From Streptomyces stelliscabiei (GTDB lineage Bacteria > Actinomycetota > Actinomycetes > Streptomycetales > Streptomycetaceae): a DNA stretch of 64,000 bases. The position numbers and the translations under genes were made by a program. This document shows, in pieces, positions 18,225 to 32,051 of this stretch; positions within the stretch are counted from its first letter, which is position 1, and the number at the start of each line of letters is the position of its first letter. The DNA is taken from positions 2,418,001 to 2,482,000 of the forward strand of contig NZ_JADBGF010000001.1 of the NCBI RefSeq assembly GCF_014873495.1. The letters are read 5' to 3'. The notes under the pieces were generated by a model. That model made no database searches and was not told where the DNA came from. It worked only from the letters and a program-made list of their open reading frames with translations.

Positions 18225-18395
18225 TGCACTCCGCTCCTCGCTCGGTCCACCGGTCGGCCGGTCACCCGTCGGCGGTCCGGCGATCGGGCCCCGACCGGGC
18301 CGGTGACGGGGCTGTGATCGGGCCGGTGATCGCCCGGTGGGTCAACAATCGATTAGGTCACTTTCCCCGATCATCCCTCACAGCACGGGCACCCA

Positions 18396-18401
18396 TACGA
18401 T
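18396..18401 (+). promoter_or_regulatory. -10-like hexamer close to the DUF1015 gene start
   Basis: TACGAT ends 6 nt before the ATG at 18408, and no ribosome site is present. This again suggests a leaderless mRNA. The -35 region is not recognisable. Confidence 0.35.
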
Positions 18402-18407
18402 GCATCA

Positions 18408-19700
18408 ATGAACTACGCAGGTCCCGCGGAGGAGATCCCGGCGCGCAGCGGCCTCGAACTGACCCCGTTCCGGGGGCTTCGCTACGACCCCGACCGGGTC
18501 GGCAGCCTGGCCGCCGTGACGTCACCGCCGTACGACGTCGTCGTACGGCCGGACGGTCTGCTCCACCTCGAATCCGCCGATCCGCACAACATCGTCCGCC
18601 TGATACTCCCCCAGGCCAGAACCCCCACCGCCCGCGACGAACAGGCGGCCGACACCCTGCGCCGCTGGCTCGCCGACGGCGTCCTCGCCGCCGACAGGGA
18701 GCCCGGCCTCTATGTCTACGAGCAGTCGGACGGCAGCATCCTCCAGCGCGGCCTCATAGGCGCCCTGCGCCTCTCGGAGCCGTCCGCCGGGGTGGTCCTC
18801 CCGCACGAGGACGTCATCCCCCACGTGATCACGGACCGCGCGGCCCTGATGCGCGCCACCTCCACCAACATGGAGCCTCTGCTCCTCACCTACCGGGGCG
18901 GCGGTGCGACGGCCGGAGCGACGGCCGTGGTCGAGCGGACCACCGAACGGGCCCCGCTCCTCGCCACGACCACGGAGGACGGCTTCAGCCACCGCCTGTG
19001 GGCCGTCACCGACCCCGCCGACCTGGCCGAGATCCAGGCGGACCTCGCCCACCACCAGGCCCTGATAGCCGACGGCCACCACCGCTGGGCCACCTACCTC
19101 CGGCTCCGCACGGAACACCCGTCCCCCAGCCCCTGGGACTACGGCCTGGTCCTCCTCGTGGACACCGCCCGCTACCCCCTCCGGGTCCGCGCGATCCACC
19201 GCCTCCTCCACCGGCTCGCGGTCCCGGACGCTCTCGCGGCCCTGGACGGCCGGTTCCGCGTACGCCGCCTGGACGTCCCGCTCCCCCAGGCCCTGGAAGC
19301 CCTGGGCGAAGCGGCCGCCGCCGGCAACGCCTTCCTCCTCGCGGGCGACGGCTCCTTCCACCTCGTCGACCGCCCGGACCCGGATCTCCTCGCTCGTACG
19401 ATCCCCACCGACCGCCCGGCCGAGTGGCGCACCCTCGACGCGACCGTGCTGCACGCCACCCTCCTCGACCACGTCTGGCACATCCCCGAGGACTCACCGG
19501 CCCACGTCGCCTACATCCACGACACGGCGGCGACCGTCGAGAAGGCGGAACGCGACGGCGGCACGGCCGTCCTGATGCACCCGGTCCGCGAGGAAGTCGT
19601 ACGCGACCTCGCCCGCCAGGGCGTCACCATGCCCCGCAAGTCCACGTCGTTCGGCCCGAAACCGGCGTCGGGGCTGGTGCTGCGCGCGCTGGACCTCTGA
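18408..19700 (+). CDS. DUF1015 family protein
   Basis: A 430-residue protein of the DUF1015 family, often annotated HTH-like or as a SpoIID-associated unknown, but without established function. Typical segments are LTPFRGLRYDPDRVGSLAAVTSPPYDVV near the N-terminus, NIVRLILP, and the conserved IADGHHRWATYLRLR around residue 223, which looks like an active-site or ligand motif. The C-terminus has a conserved MPRKSTSFGPKPASGLVLRAL. No signal peptide or membrane segment is seen. It is followed by a strong hairpin terminator and converges on the repetitive Arg/Asp/Gly-rich gene. Confidence 0.85.
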   Translation: MNYAGPAEEIPARSGLELTPFRGLRYDPDRVGSLAAVTSPPYDVVVRPDGLLHLESADPHNIVRLILPQARTPTARDEQAADTLRRWLADGVLAADREPGLYVYEQSDGSILQRGLIGALRLSEPSAGVVLPHEDVIPHVITDRAALMRATSTNMEPLLLTYRGGGATAGATAVVERTTERAPLLATTTEDGFSHRLWAVTDPADLAEIQADLAHHQALIADGHHRWATYLRLRTEHPSPSPWDYGLVLLVDTARYPLRVRAIHRLLHRLAVPDALAALDGRFRVRRLDVPLPQALEALGEAAAAGNAFLLAGDGSFHLVDRPDPDLLARTIPTDRPAEWRTLDATVLHATLLDHVWHIPEDSPAHVAYIHDTAATVEKAERDGGTAVLMHPVREEVVRDLARQGVTMPRKSTSFGPKPASGLVLRALDL

Positions 19701-19736
19701 GGGATCCCCGGTCCCCCCGGGGAGCGGGCATGCGAA

Positions 19737-19769
19737 AGGGCGGGACCCCGTCGTACGGGATCCCGCCCT
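19737..19769. terminator. Bidirectional hairpin terminator
   Basis: A 15-bp stem with one mismatch (19737-19751 with 19755-19769) and a 3-nt loop sits between the convergent DUF1015 and repeat-protein genes. It lacks a T-tract, as is common in Streptomyces. Confidence 0.7.
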
Positions 19770-19796
19770 GACACGGCCTTCGCCGGTTCGCCGAGG

Positions 19797-22145
19797 TCAG
19801 TCCTTGTCGTCCCGGACGTCGACGACATCGACGCTGTCGGCGGACGCCTCATCCGTCACGTCCACGTCCGCGTCCGTCACGTCCACGTCGGCAGCGTCCT
19901 CGTCAGGGGCGTCGTCAGTGGCGTCGTCAGTGGCGTCGTCCTCGTCGGTGACGTCATCCTCGTCGGAGGTGTCGTCATCCTCGTCGGTGTCGCTGTCCAG
20001 GCCGGCCTGCTCGTCGTGGCTGTCATCGACGGCCGGCTCGTCCGTGACCGACACGCTCAGCGGAGCCTCGTCGCCCTCGTGTCCGCCCTCTTCGTCGCCG
20101 AGGGCGTCGACGAACTCGACGCCGTCCATCTCCGCGAGCCGGTCCGACGCGTCCGTGCTGCCGTCCTTGTCGGCCTCGACAGCCTTGGCGAACCACTCCC
20201 GCGCCTCGCCCTCACGCCCGGCCGCGAGCAGCGCGTCGGCGTACGCGTACCGCAGACGCGCGGTCCACGGCTGTACGGAGCTGGAGGCCAGCTCCGGGCT
20301 CTGCAGGGTCACGATGGCCGCGTCGAGCTGGTCCATGTCGCGCCGCGCGCCGGCCGCCACGAGCCGCATCTCGACCTGACCGGCCTTGTCCAGCTTGTGC
20401 ACCTCGGGGGCACCGGCCATGTCCAGCGCCTTCTCGGGCCGCCCGAGACCTCGCTCGCAGTCCGCCATGACGGGCCACAGGTCGACATTGCCGGTCATCC
20501 GCCGAGCCGCCCGGAACTCCGCGAGCGCCTCGCTGTACTTCTGGTTGGCGTACGCGGCGAAGCCGGCCGCCTCACGCACGGCGGCGACGCGCGACGCCAG
20601 CCGCAGCGCGACCCTGGAGTAGCCGTACGCGCCCTCGGGGTCCTCGTCGATGAGTCGCGCGACCATCACCAGGTTCTTGGCGACATCGTCGGCGAGCGTC
20701 TTGGGCAGGCTCTGCAGCTCCTGCCGAACGTCCTTGTCGATCTCCTCCCCAGTGACGTCCTCGGGGATCGGCAGCCGCTTGATCGGCTCACGGTCCCGGT
20801 CCCGCTCGTCACGGAAACGCCCGCCGCCGCGCCGGTCGTCGCCACCGCGCCGGTCGTCCCGGTCACGGAACCCACCGGGGCGGCCACCACCACGATCGTC
20901 CCGACGGGGGCCACGGCTCCGGTCATCACGGCCTCGGTCGTCTCCACGCCGGTCGTCGCGGCCGCGGAACCCACCGGTGCGCTCACCACCGCCACGGTTG
21001 TCGTCACGACGGAACCCGCCGGTGCGCTCACCGCCACGGCTGTCATCGCGACGGAAACCACCACGGTCGTCATCACGACGGAAGGAGGGACGGTCCCCCT
21101 CACGACGCTCAGGACGGGCCGGACGGTCATCGCGGCGGTCGTCACGGCGGAAGGCGGGCCGGTCTCCGCTTCCGCGGTCGTCACGCCGGAACGGCGGACG
21201 CCCACCTCGGTCGTCTCCACGCCGGTCGTCACGGCCTCGGTCGTCTCCACGCCGGTCGTCGCGGCCGCGGAACCCACCGGTGCGCTCACCACCGCCACGG
21301 TTGTCGTCACGACGGAACCCACCGGTGCGCTCACCACCGCCACGGCTGTCGTCACGACGGAACCCGCCGGTGCGCTCACCGCCACGGCTGTCATCGCGAC
21401 GGAAACCACCACGGTCGTCATCACGACGGAAGGAGGGACGGTCCCCCTCACGACGCTCAGGACGGGCCGGACGGTCGTCACGTCGGAACCCACGGTCCCG
21501 ATCGCCGCCCCGGTCACGGTCGTCCCGACGGAAGCCTCCACGGTCTCCGCCGTCCCGGCGGTCGTCACGACGCGGACCCGCACCCGCGGGACGGTCGTCG
21601 CGCCGGAACGCGGGACGGTCATCGCGGCGGGCGAAGCCCCCACGGTCGTCACCACGCCGGTCGTCGCGCCGGTCATCCCTGCGCTCGTCCCGCCGGAAGG
21701 CCGGCCGGTCGCCGTCGCGGCGGAAGCCACCACGGTCTCCGCCGTCCCGACGGTCGTCACGACGCGGACCCGCACCCGCGGGACGGTCGTCGCGCCGGAA
21801 CGCGGGACGAGGCCCACGATCGCCCTCGCGACGGTCGTCCCGTCCCCGGAAGCCACCGCCGCCGCGCTGCTCACCGCGGTTGTCGTCACGACGGAAGCCG
21901 CCACGGTCGTCACGACGGTCATCACGCCGGAACCCGCCACGGTCGTCACTTCGACGGTCGTCACCACGGCGGTCATCGGGACGACGGTCGTCCCGCCGAC
22001 CGTAGCCACCACGGTCGTTGTCCCGACGGTCGTTGTTCGGACGGTCGTTGTTCGGACGCGGCCCGCCGCGATAACCACCACGGTCACCACTGTCCCGTCG
22101 CCGCTGGTCGCGCTCCGGTCGATCGTCGGGAGAGTTGGTGGACAT
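19797..22145 (-). CDS. Arg/Asp/Gly-rich repeat protein with TPR-like domain
   Basis: A 782-residue protein in three parts. Residues 1 to about 450 are disordered, built almost only from Arg, Asp, Gly, Phe and a few Pro, Glu and Asn. They contain recurring blocks such as [22 protein letters not shown] and [15 protein letters not shown]. Residues about 455-685 form an ordered helical domain starting [25 protein letters not shown], with TPR-like helix pairs ([48 protein letters not shown]). The last ~95 residues are strongly acidic. The head resembles RGG/RDD RNA-binding disordered regions. AGGAG lies shortly before the ATG. It lies 62 nt beyond the T-tract of the rrn terminator, on the same strand as the rRNA genes. 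An RNA- or ribosome-related role is inferred, not shown. Confidence 0.8.
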   Translation of the reverse strand: MSTNSPDDRPERDQRRRDSGDRGGYRGGPRPNNDRPNNDRRDNDRGGYGRRDDRRPDDRRGDDRRSDDRGGFRRDDRRDDRGGFRRDDNRGEQRGGGGFRGRDDRREGDRGPRPAFRRDDRPAGAGPRRDDRRDGGDRGGFRRDGDRPAFRRDERRDDRRDDRRGDDRGGFARRDDRPAFRRDDRPAGAGPRRDDRRDGGDRGGFRRDDRDRGGDRDRGFRRDDRPARPERREGDRPSFRRDDDRGGFRRDDSRGGERTGGFRRDDSRGGGERTGGFRRDDNRGGGERTGGFRGRDDRRGDDRGRDDRRGDDRGGRPPFRRDDRGSGDRPAFRRDDRRDDRPARPERREGDRPSFRRDDDRGGFRRDDSRGGERTGGFRRDDNRGGGERTGGFRGRDDRRGDDRGRDDRSRGPRRDDRGGGRPGGFRDRDDRRGGDDRRGGGRFRDERDRDREPIKRLPIPEDVTGEEIDKDVRQELQSLPKTLADDVAKNLVMVARLIDEDPEGAYGYSRVALRLASRVAAVREAAGFAAYANQKYSEALAEFRAARRMTGNVDLWPVMADCERGLGRPEKALDMAGAPEVHKLDKAGQVEMRLVAAGARRDMDQLDAAIVTLQSPELASSSVQPWTARLRYAYADALLAAGREGEAREWFAKAVEADKDGSTDASDRLAEMDGVEFVDALGDEEGGHEGDEAPLSVSVTDEPAVDDSHDEQAGLDSDTDEDDDTSDEDDVTDEDDATDDATDDAPDEDAADVDVTDADVDVTDEASADSVDVVDVRDDKD
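20941..21480. repeat. Large direct duplication inside the repeat-protein gene
   Basis: A block of about 190 nt starting at 20941 recurs about 300 nt further on, starting at 21244, nearly unchanged; the second copy holds one additional ~45-nt FRRDD unit. It encodes two copies of the [20 protein letters not shown] to [15 protein letters not shown] segment. Confidence 0.85.
21541..21809. repeat. Second direct duplication inside the repeat-protein gene
   Basis: About 77 nt at 21541-21617 recur at 21733-21809 almost identically. They encode [27 protein letters not shown] twice. Together with the upstream duplication this indicates recent expansion by unequal recombination. Confidence 0.85.
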
Positions 22146-22206
22146 GGTGACTCCTGTCTTCGGTACCGCAAGTCATTCTCGCGCAGCCGGATACCCGGCG
22201 CGCTCC

Positions 22207-22262
22207 GGAAAAACAAAAAAGGACCCCTGGTCCCAGCTGTACGCTGGTGACCAGGGGTCCTT
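22207..22262 (-). terminator. rrn operon Rho-independent terminator
   Basis: AAGGACCCCTGGTC pairs with GACCAGGGGTCCTT around a short loop just past the 5S 3' end. On the minus strand it is followed by TTTTTTGTTTTT. This is a classic intrinsic terminator, unusual in such GC-rich DNA. Confidence 0.92.
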
Positions 22263-22270
22263 CAAAGATT

Positions 22271-22390
22271 GTTCGGCGGCGTCCTACTCTCCCACAGGGT
22301 CCCCCCTGCAGTACCATCGGCGCTGTAAGGCTTAGCTTCCGGGTTCGAAATGTAACCGGGCGTTTCCCTCACGCTATGACCACCGAAACC
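22271..22390 (-). rRNA. rrf: 5S ribosomal RNA
   Basis: About 120 nt, recognised by GTTTCGGTGGTC at the 5' end, the CGAACCCGGAAGCTAAGCC loop and the GAGTAGGACGCCGCCGAAC 3' end. The length and position after 23S are as expected for Streptomyces. The ends may be off by one or two bases. Confidence 0.95.
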
Positions 22391-22471
22391 CTATTGGTTT
22401 CGAGCGAACAAGCACACTTTTCAGTTGATGTTCTGCTCTGAGCCGACAACTGTTCGTTGTCTCAGAACTAA

Positions 22472-22488
22472 CACAGTGGACGCGAGCA
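22472..22488 (-). repeat. 3' arm of the 23S processing stem
   Basis: This 17-nt sequence is perfectly complementary to 25621-25637 on the other side of 23S. In the transcript the two form the stalk normally cut by RNase III to release pre-23S rRNA. Confidence 0.8.
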
Positions 22489-22493
22489 ACTGA

Positions 22494-27458
<4,965 letters not shown>

Positions 27459-28000
27459 ATGTGTACCCGTAATCGGGTGCAAACCACGAGAGCGGAACAG
27501 CCAGGCGGAATAAGCCCGGCCGTTCACAGCGTCCTCGCTGTGTTTGTTTCAAAGGAACCTCGACCACCGGAACACTGCCCGGCGGACGGGGTATCAACAT
27601 ATCTGGCGTTGATTTTTGGCACGCTGTTGAGTTCTCAAGGAACGGACGCTTCCTTTGTACTCACCCAAGCTACTCTCGGGCTTTCCTCCGGGCAGTTTCC
27701 CTTCGGTCTTGCGTTTCCGACTCTATCAGACCGTTTCCGGTTCCGATTCCCAGTCGGGAGGTTTGCCTTTCGGCTGCCTTTTGGCCTCTCGGTTTCCCTT
27801 GCGGCCTTTCGACATTCACTACGTTAGCCGATTCCCTCGGCAACTCATAATTGAGTTCTGCGGGCTGGAATCAGGGCATGCCTGATTCGCCCCCGCTGAG
27901 GGGAAGTCGTAGGTAGTGGGTTGGCCGCTCTCGGCTGCTGGCTGATCGCCGTAACCGGTTCAAGCGGCTCGGGCTACGTTACGGACCCCCCAGGGGCGAG
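27459..28000 (-). promoter_or_regulatory. rrn leader and promoter region
   Basis: The 542 nt upstream of 16S hold no gene. On the minus strand there is a strong sigma-70-type promoter at its upstream end (annotated separately), and another TAACGT -10-like hexamer at 27821-27826 without a clear -35. TAGAGT at 27720-27725 may be a third, and TAGCTT near 27673 a weaker one. Multiple promoters per rrn operon are usual in Streptomyces. Two hairpins lie at 27842-27857 and 27868-27888. The boxA-like GTTCCTTGAGAACTC is at 27629-27643, and the leader is purine-rich with many GAAAGG/GCCAAAAGG runs. Confidence 0.75.
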
Positions 28001-28004
28001 TCAA
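27976..28004 (-). promoter_or_regulatory. rrn sigma-70-type promoter
   Basis: On the minus strand TTGACT (27999-28004) and TAACGT (27976-27981) are separated by exactly 17 nt. This is close to the HrdB-type consensus. The -35 box overlaps the stop codon (28001-28003) of the DNA glycosylase gene upstream. Confidence 0.75.
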
Positions 28005-28642
28005 GTTGAGCGCCGACGGGGGGCATGGGCCCGATACGGGCTGACCGTCGGGTCGTCGGCGATCCAGAAACGCCAGGGGTGCACTCCACCGTCCCCGGAG
28101 ACACCGGTACGAGGGCCGTTGCGTACCTGGTCAGGACCAACAGGAGTGCCGGTCAGGACCGTTATGGGCGCGGTGCCCGATGCGCAGGCGTCCGTACCGT
28201 CGAGGGCCCGGTCCACGTCCAGGGCGGTGGCCAGGCGGGCGGGTCCTTTGGCCAGTTCTTTGTCATCTCGGGCTGAGATTCGACGTTTGCGGGCGAGGTC
28301 GACGCCTTCGGTGATCTCGCCGGCGCGCAGCAGGATCCCGCTCGCCGTGCCCTCCGGACCGCACACGAGGTTCATGCAGTGCCACATGCCGTAGGTGAAG
28401 TAGACGTACACGTGACCGGGTGGACCGAACATCACGTCGTTGCGGGCGGTACGCCCGCGATAGGCGTGGGAGCCGGGGTCGTTCGCGCCGTCGTAGGCCT
28501 CGACCTCCGTGAGGCGCAGTTCGATCGGTCCGTCCGGGGTGAGGCGTACGAGGACGCGTCCCAGGAGGTCCGGTGCCACCTCCAGTACGGGGCGGTCGAA
28601 GAACTCGCGGGCCAGGGGCGTACGGTCGGTGCTCGCGATCAT
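28001..28642 (-). CDS. 3-methyladenine DNA glycosylase (AAG/MPG family)
   Basis: A 213-residue alkylpurine DNA glycosylase that excises alkylated bases such as 3-methyladenine for base-excision repair. Visible family features: [20 protein letters not shown], then [51 protein letters not shown]. These contain the catalytic Glu (in EVEAY) and the Tyr/His residues that hold the flipped base. [11 protein letters not shown] and the closing [16 protein letters not shown] follow. The ATG at 28642 agrees with the usual family start. It lies directly upstream of the rrn operon, and the rrn -35 box overlaps its stop codon, so read-through from this gene would enter the rrn region. Confidence 0.94.
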   Translation of the reverse strand: MIASTDRTPLAREFFDRPVLEVAPDLLGRVLVRLTPDGPIELRLTEVEAYDGANDPGSHAYRGRTARNDVMFGPPGHVYVYFTYGMWHCMNLVCGPEGTASGILLRAGEITEGVDLARKRRISARDDKELAKGPARLATALDVDRALDGTDACASGTAPITVLTGTPVGPDQVRNGPRTGVSGDGGVHPWRFWIADDPTVSPYRAHAPRRRST

Positions 28643-28849
28643 GGCGTCCGAGCGTAGTCCAGACGGGTGCGTGCCGACGGGTGGCGAGAGGGCGTTCTCC
28701 TTGGAAGGGTGTGGAGCGGGAGGACGCGGAACCGGTCGACGCCTGTTTGCGTTTGTAGGGATCAAGGATCCACGCCACGCAGAGCGATCCACACCACAAG
28801 ACACAGAACCACACAGCTATGCAGGCATTGCCTGACGGGAGGAACAGAC

Positions 28850-29632
28850 ATGGGGTTCAAGCGGCTGCTCGCGAGCCTGGGAGCCGGCGGGGCTTCGGTC
28901 GAGACGGTGCTGACCGAGGTCAATGTCGTCCCGGGCGGCGTCGTCCAGGGTGAGGTGCGGATCCAGGGCGGCTCCGTGGACCAGCAGATCGAGGCGCTGT
29001 CCGTCGGTCTGCAGGCCAGGGTCGAGGTGGAGGGCCAGGACGCGGAGTACAAGCAGGACATGGTGTTCACCAAGCAGCGGCTCGGTGGTGCCTTCGAGCT
29101 GAAGGCCGGGGCGGTCCACACGGTGCCGTTCGGACTGGAGATCCCGTGGGAGACGCCGATCACGACCATCCAGGGGCAGACCCTGCCGGGCATGAACATC
29201 GGTGTGACCACCGAGCTGGAGATCGCGCGTGCGGTCGACTCCGGTGACCTGGACCCGATCAACGTGCACCCGCTGCCGGCGCAGCAGGCCATCCTGGACG
29301 CCTTCATCCAGCTGGGCTTCCGCTTCAAGAACGCGGACCTGGAGCGCGGTCACATCCGTGGCACCCGGCAGAAGCTCCCCTTCTACCAGGAGGTCGAGTT
29401 CTACCCGCCGCAGCAGTACCACGGCCTCAACCAGGTGGAGTTGAGCTTCGTGGCCGACGACCGCGAGATGGACGTCGTGCTGGAGATGGACAAGAAGCCG
29501 GGGCTGTTCAGCGAGGGCAGCGACTCGTTCCGTTCGTTCCGGGTGGGGCTGCACGACTACCAGGGCACGGACTGGGCCGCGTATCTGAACCAGTGGCTGT
29601 CGGAGGTCGGCAGCAAGCGCAGCTGGTTCTAG
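28850..29632 (+). CDS. Spo0M-like sporulation-control protein
   Basis: A 260-residue protein of the Spo0M/SpoOM family, which adopts an arrestin-like fold; in Bacillus it influences sporulation and division. Typical features are the N-terminal MGFKRLLASLGAGGASVETVL, the TEVNVVPGGVVQGEVRIQGGSVDQQIEALSVGL beta strands, and a C-terminal half with LERGHIRGTRQKLPFYQEVEFYPP. There is no signal peptide or membrane segment. GGGAGG lies 7-8 nt before the ATG. A role in development is plausible but inferred from distant relatives. The PEBP gene follows on the same strand 42 nt later. Confidence 0.85.
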   Translation: MGFKRLLASLGAGGASVETVLTEVNVVPGGVVQGEVRIQGGSVDQQIEALSVGLQARVEVEGQDAEYKQDMVFTKQRLGGAFELKAGAVHTVPFGLEIPWETPITTIQGQTLPGMNIGVTTELEIARAVDSGDLDPINVHPLPAQQAILDAFIQLGFRFKNADLERGHIRGTRQKLPFYQEVEFYPPQQYHGLNQVELSFVADDREMDVVLEMDKKPGLFSEGSDSFRSFRVGLHDYQGTDWAAYLNQWLSEVGSKRSWF

Positions 29633-29674
29633 GCTCTGAGCACACCTACCCCGGATCCATCAGGAGGTATTGAG

Positions 29675-30214
29675 GTGACCGAGCCGAAGAGGCCGCCGCT
29701 CCCCCACGATTTCCACCCGGTCGTGCCGTCGTTCACCGTCACGAGCGAGGACGTCGAGGCGGGTGCGACGCTCAAGGACGCCCAGGTCTACGCGGAGGGG
29801 AACACCTCGCCGCAGCTGAGCTGGGAAGGCTTCCCGCCGGAGACCAGGAGTTTCGCCGTGACCTGCTACGACCCGGACGCCCCCACGGGCAGCGGGTTCT
29901 GGCACTGGGTGGTGTTCGACATCCCGACGTCGGTGACGGAGTTGCCGACGGGCGCGGGCTCGGGGAAGTTCGAGGGGCTGCCCGAGGGCGCCGTGCAGGT
30001 GCGCAACGACTACGGGACGAAGGACTTCGGCGGGGCCGCGCCGCCGCCCGGGGACCCCGCGCACCGCTATGTGTTCACGGTGTACGCCGTGGATCAGGAG
30101 AAGCTCGGTCCGGACTCGGACGCCTCACCCGCCGTAATCGGTTTCAACCTGCGGTTCCACACTCTGGCTCGTGCTCACCTCATCGGTGAGTACGCCGCTG
30201 AGGCGGAAAAGTAA
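29675..30214 (+). CDS. PEBP family protein (YbhB/YbcL-like)
   Basis: A 179-residue phosphatidylethanolamine-binding-protein homologue. The [21 protein letters not shown] block (about residues 68-88) carries the DPDAP and xHW ligand-site residues, and [32 protein letters not shown] is the second conserved stretch. No secretion signal is present. The biochemical role in bacteria is not settled. The GTG at 29675 has a perfect AGGAGG 7 nt upstream. It probably shares a transcript with spo0M, ended by the intrinsic terminator just after its stop. Confidence 0.92.
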   Translation: MTEPKRPPLPHDFHPVVPSFTVTSEDVEAGATLKDAQVYAEGNTSPQLSWEGFPPETRSFAVTCYDPDAPTGSGFWHWVVFDIPTSVTELPTGAGSGKFEGLPEGAVQVRNDYGTKDFGGAAPPPGDPAHRYVFTVYAVDQEKLGPDSDASPAVIGFNLRFHTLARAHLIGEYAAEAEK

Positions 30215-30239
30215 CGAAGCCGGACGTTCATTGAACGTT

Positions 30240-30284
30240 TGCCCGTCTCTGGTCTTGGAAGTGATCAGAGACGGGCATTTTTTA
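30240..30284 (+). terminator. Intrinsic terminator after the PEBP gene
   Basis: TGCCCGTCTCTG pairs perfectly with CAGAGACGGGCA across a 14-nt loop and is followed by TTTTTTA. This is a complete Rho-independent terminator. Confidence 0.9.
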
Positions 30285-30365
30285 TTGCGTTGTCCATCTC
30301 GGCGTGCCCGGCCAGAGTTGATCCAAGCCCGCCGGGGGGTGGGCTGGCACAGGAGGTGGGCTGGG

Positions 30366-30872
30366 ATGCGGGACACGCTGGTACTGAACGCGAGCTTCGA
30401 GCCGCTGTCGACGGTGACGCTCAACCGAGCCGTCGTGCTGGTACTGCAGGACAAGGCCGTCGTCGAGCAGACCCACCCCGAACTGCGCATGCGCGGAGCC
30501 GCGGTCGACATACCGGCGCCCCGGGTGATCAGACTCTGCAGGTATGTCAGGGTGCCGTTCCGAAGACAAGCGCCGTGGTCCAGGCGGGGTGTCCTGGTGA
30601 GGGACAGGCACAGGTGCGCGTACTGCGGCAGGCGGGCGACGACCGTCGACCACGTGGTGCCTCGGTCGCGGGGCGGTGGTGACACGTGGCTGAACACGGT
30701 CGCCTCCTGCGCCGAGGACAACCACCGCAAGGCCGACCGAACTCCTGAGCAGGCGGGTATGCCGCTGCTGCGACAGCCGTTCGAGCCGACGCCGGCCGAC
30801 GCCATGCTGCTGTCGCTGGGGCACGAGGACTACGACGCGCTTCCGGCGTGGCTCTCCCAGCAAGCCGCGTAG
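30366..30872 (+). CDS. HNH endonuclease domain protein
   Basis: A 168-residue protein with an HNH nuclease domain at about residues 78-125: RHRCAYCGRRATTVDHVVPRSRGGGDTWLNTVASCAEDNHRKADRTPEQAGM. The CxxC zinc ligands, the DH pair, the Asn in WLNTV and a second Cys and His are all present. The N-terminal half (VLNASFEPLSTVTLNRAVVLVLQDKAVV) is characteristic of the ubiquitous actinobacterial McrA/RecA-neighbour type. Whether it is a repair, restriction or regulatory nuclease is unknown. AGGAGG precedes the ATG. It is flanked by terminators on both sides, so it is probably its own transcription unit. Confidence 0.9.
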   Translation: MRDTLVLNASFEPLSTVTLNRAVVLVLQDKAVVEQTHPELRMRGAAVDIPAPRVIRLCRYVRVPFRRQAPWSRRGVLVRDRHRCAYCGRRATTVDHVVPRSRGGGDTWLNTVASCAEDNHRKADRTPEQAGMPLLRQPFEPTPADAMLLSLGHEDYDALPAWLSQQAA

Positions 30873-30899
30873 GGCTTCGCCGGCCCCCGAAAGGCAGAG

Positions 30900-30938
30900 A
30901 CCAGGGGCCCGCCTTCTGCTCGAAGGCGGGCCCCTGGT
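30900..30938. terminator. Bidirectional hairpin terminator
   Basis: A perfect 17-bp stem (30900-30916 with 30922-30938) and a 5-nt loop lie between the convergent HNH and SPFH genes. Confidence 0.85.
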
Positions 30939-30945
30939 CGTGTGC

Positions 30946-31893
30946 TCAGTCGATCGCCGGCTTCTCGCGGCGTTCGCCGTTGCCGTCGGCGGGCCTGGGG
31001 ACCGACGGGCCGCCGCCCAGGTTGCCGAAGTTGCCCATGGCGCCGGAGAGGCCCTTGAGGGCGTCGCCGATCTCGCTGGGGACGATCCAGAGCTTGTTGG
31101 CGTCGCCCTCGGCGATCTTCGGGAGCATCTGGAGGTACTGGTAGGAGAGCAGCTTCTGGTCCGGGTCACCGGCGTGGATGGCCTCGAAGACCGTACGGAC
31201 GGCCTGGGCCTCGCCCTCGGCGCGCAGGGCGGCGGCCTTGGCCTCACCCTCGGCGCGCAGGATCTGGGACTGCTTCTCGCCCTCGGCGGTGAGGATGGCC
31301 GCCTGGCGCGTACCTTCGGCGGTGAGGATCGCGGCGCGCTTGTCGCGGTCGGCGCGCATCTGCTTCTCCATCGAGTCCTGGATGGAGGTGGGCGGCTCGA
31401 TCGCCTTCAGCTCGACGCGGTTGACGCGGATGCCCCACTTGCCGGTGGCCTCGTCGAGGACGCCGCGCAGGGCCGCGTTGATCTCCTCGCGGGAGGTCAG
31501 GGTGCGCTCCAGGTCCATGCCGCCGATGATGTTGCGCAGCGTGGTGACCGTGAGCTGCTCGATCGCCTGGATGTAGCTGGCGACCTCGTACGTCGCGGCG
31601 CGGGCGTCGGTCACCTGGTAGTAGATGACCGTGTCGATGTTCACGACCAGGTTGTCCTGGGTGATCACCGGCTGGGGTGGGAACGGCACGACCTGTTCAC
31701 GGAGGTCGATGCGGTTGCGGATCGAGTCGATGAACGGGACGACGATGTTGAGGCCCGCGTTGAGGGTGCGGGTGTAGCGGCCGAATCGCTCGACGATCGC
31801 CGCGCTGGCCTGTGGGATCACCTGGATGGTCTTGATCAGGGCGATGAAGACCAACACCACCAGAATGATCAGGACGATGATGATCGGTTCCAT
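30946..31893 (-). CDS. SPFH/Band 7 (stomatin-like) membrane protein
   Basis: A 315-residue SPFH protein. One N-terminal membrane helix (residues 3-24, IIIVLIILVVLVFIALI) is followed by the Band 7 domain (VERFGRYTRTLNAGLNIVVPFIDS to about residue 185). An Ala/Glu-rich coiled coil comes next (RDKRAAILTAEGTRQAAILTAEGEKQSQILRAEGEAKAAALRAEGEAQ), with repeats of the type ILTAEG. Such proteins form oligomeric scaffolds in membrane microdomains. Pairing with an NfeD-type protein is a common genomic association, and an NfeD gene is indeed just upstream on the same strand, 158 nt away. The final ~40 residues are Gly/Pro-rich. Confidence 0.92.
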   Translation of the reverse strand: MEPIIIVLIILVVLVFIALIKTIQVIPQASAAIVERFGRYTRTLNAGLNIVVPFIDSIRNRIDLREQVVPFPPQPVITQDNLVVNIDTVIYYQVTDARAATYEVASYIQAIEQLTVTTLRNIIGGMDLERTLTSREEINAALRGVLDEATGKWGIRVNRVELKAIEPPTSIQDSMEKQMRADRDKRAAILTAEGTRQAAILTAEGEKQSQILRAEGEAKAAALRAEGEAQAVRTVFEAIHAGDPDQKLLSYQYLQMLPKIAEGDANKLWIVPSEIGDALKGLSGAMGNFGNLGGGPSVPRPADGNGERREKPAID

Positions 31894-32051
31894 CGTTGCT
31901 CCCCGTGCCCTTCTCCGCCGTGGCGCTTCCGGAAGATCTTATGCCTGTTCGGACTGTTGAAGATCTTGCTGGTCGAGTCTGGCAGAACCCCGCCTGCCAG
32001 GTGGGTCGTTCAGGTCATTGCGTCATCGCCTCGTGACCCCGTCGTGCGAGG

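Noticed and set aside
20850..22060. Possible CRISPR-like or satellite array
   Set aside because: The repeats are coding, vary in length, lack uniform spacers and keep the reading frame.
20016..22250. A 744-codon Thr/Val-rich open frame on the plus strand
   Set aside because: It is antisense to the Arg/Asp/Gly-rich gene. Its repeats are only the mirror of that gene's repeats, and the minus-strand frame has an ordered TPR-like domain and ribosome site.
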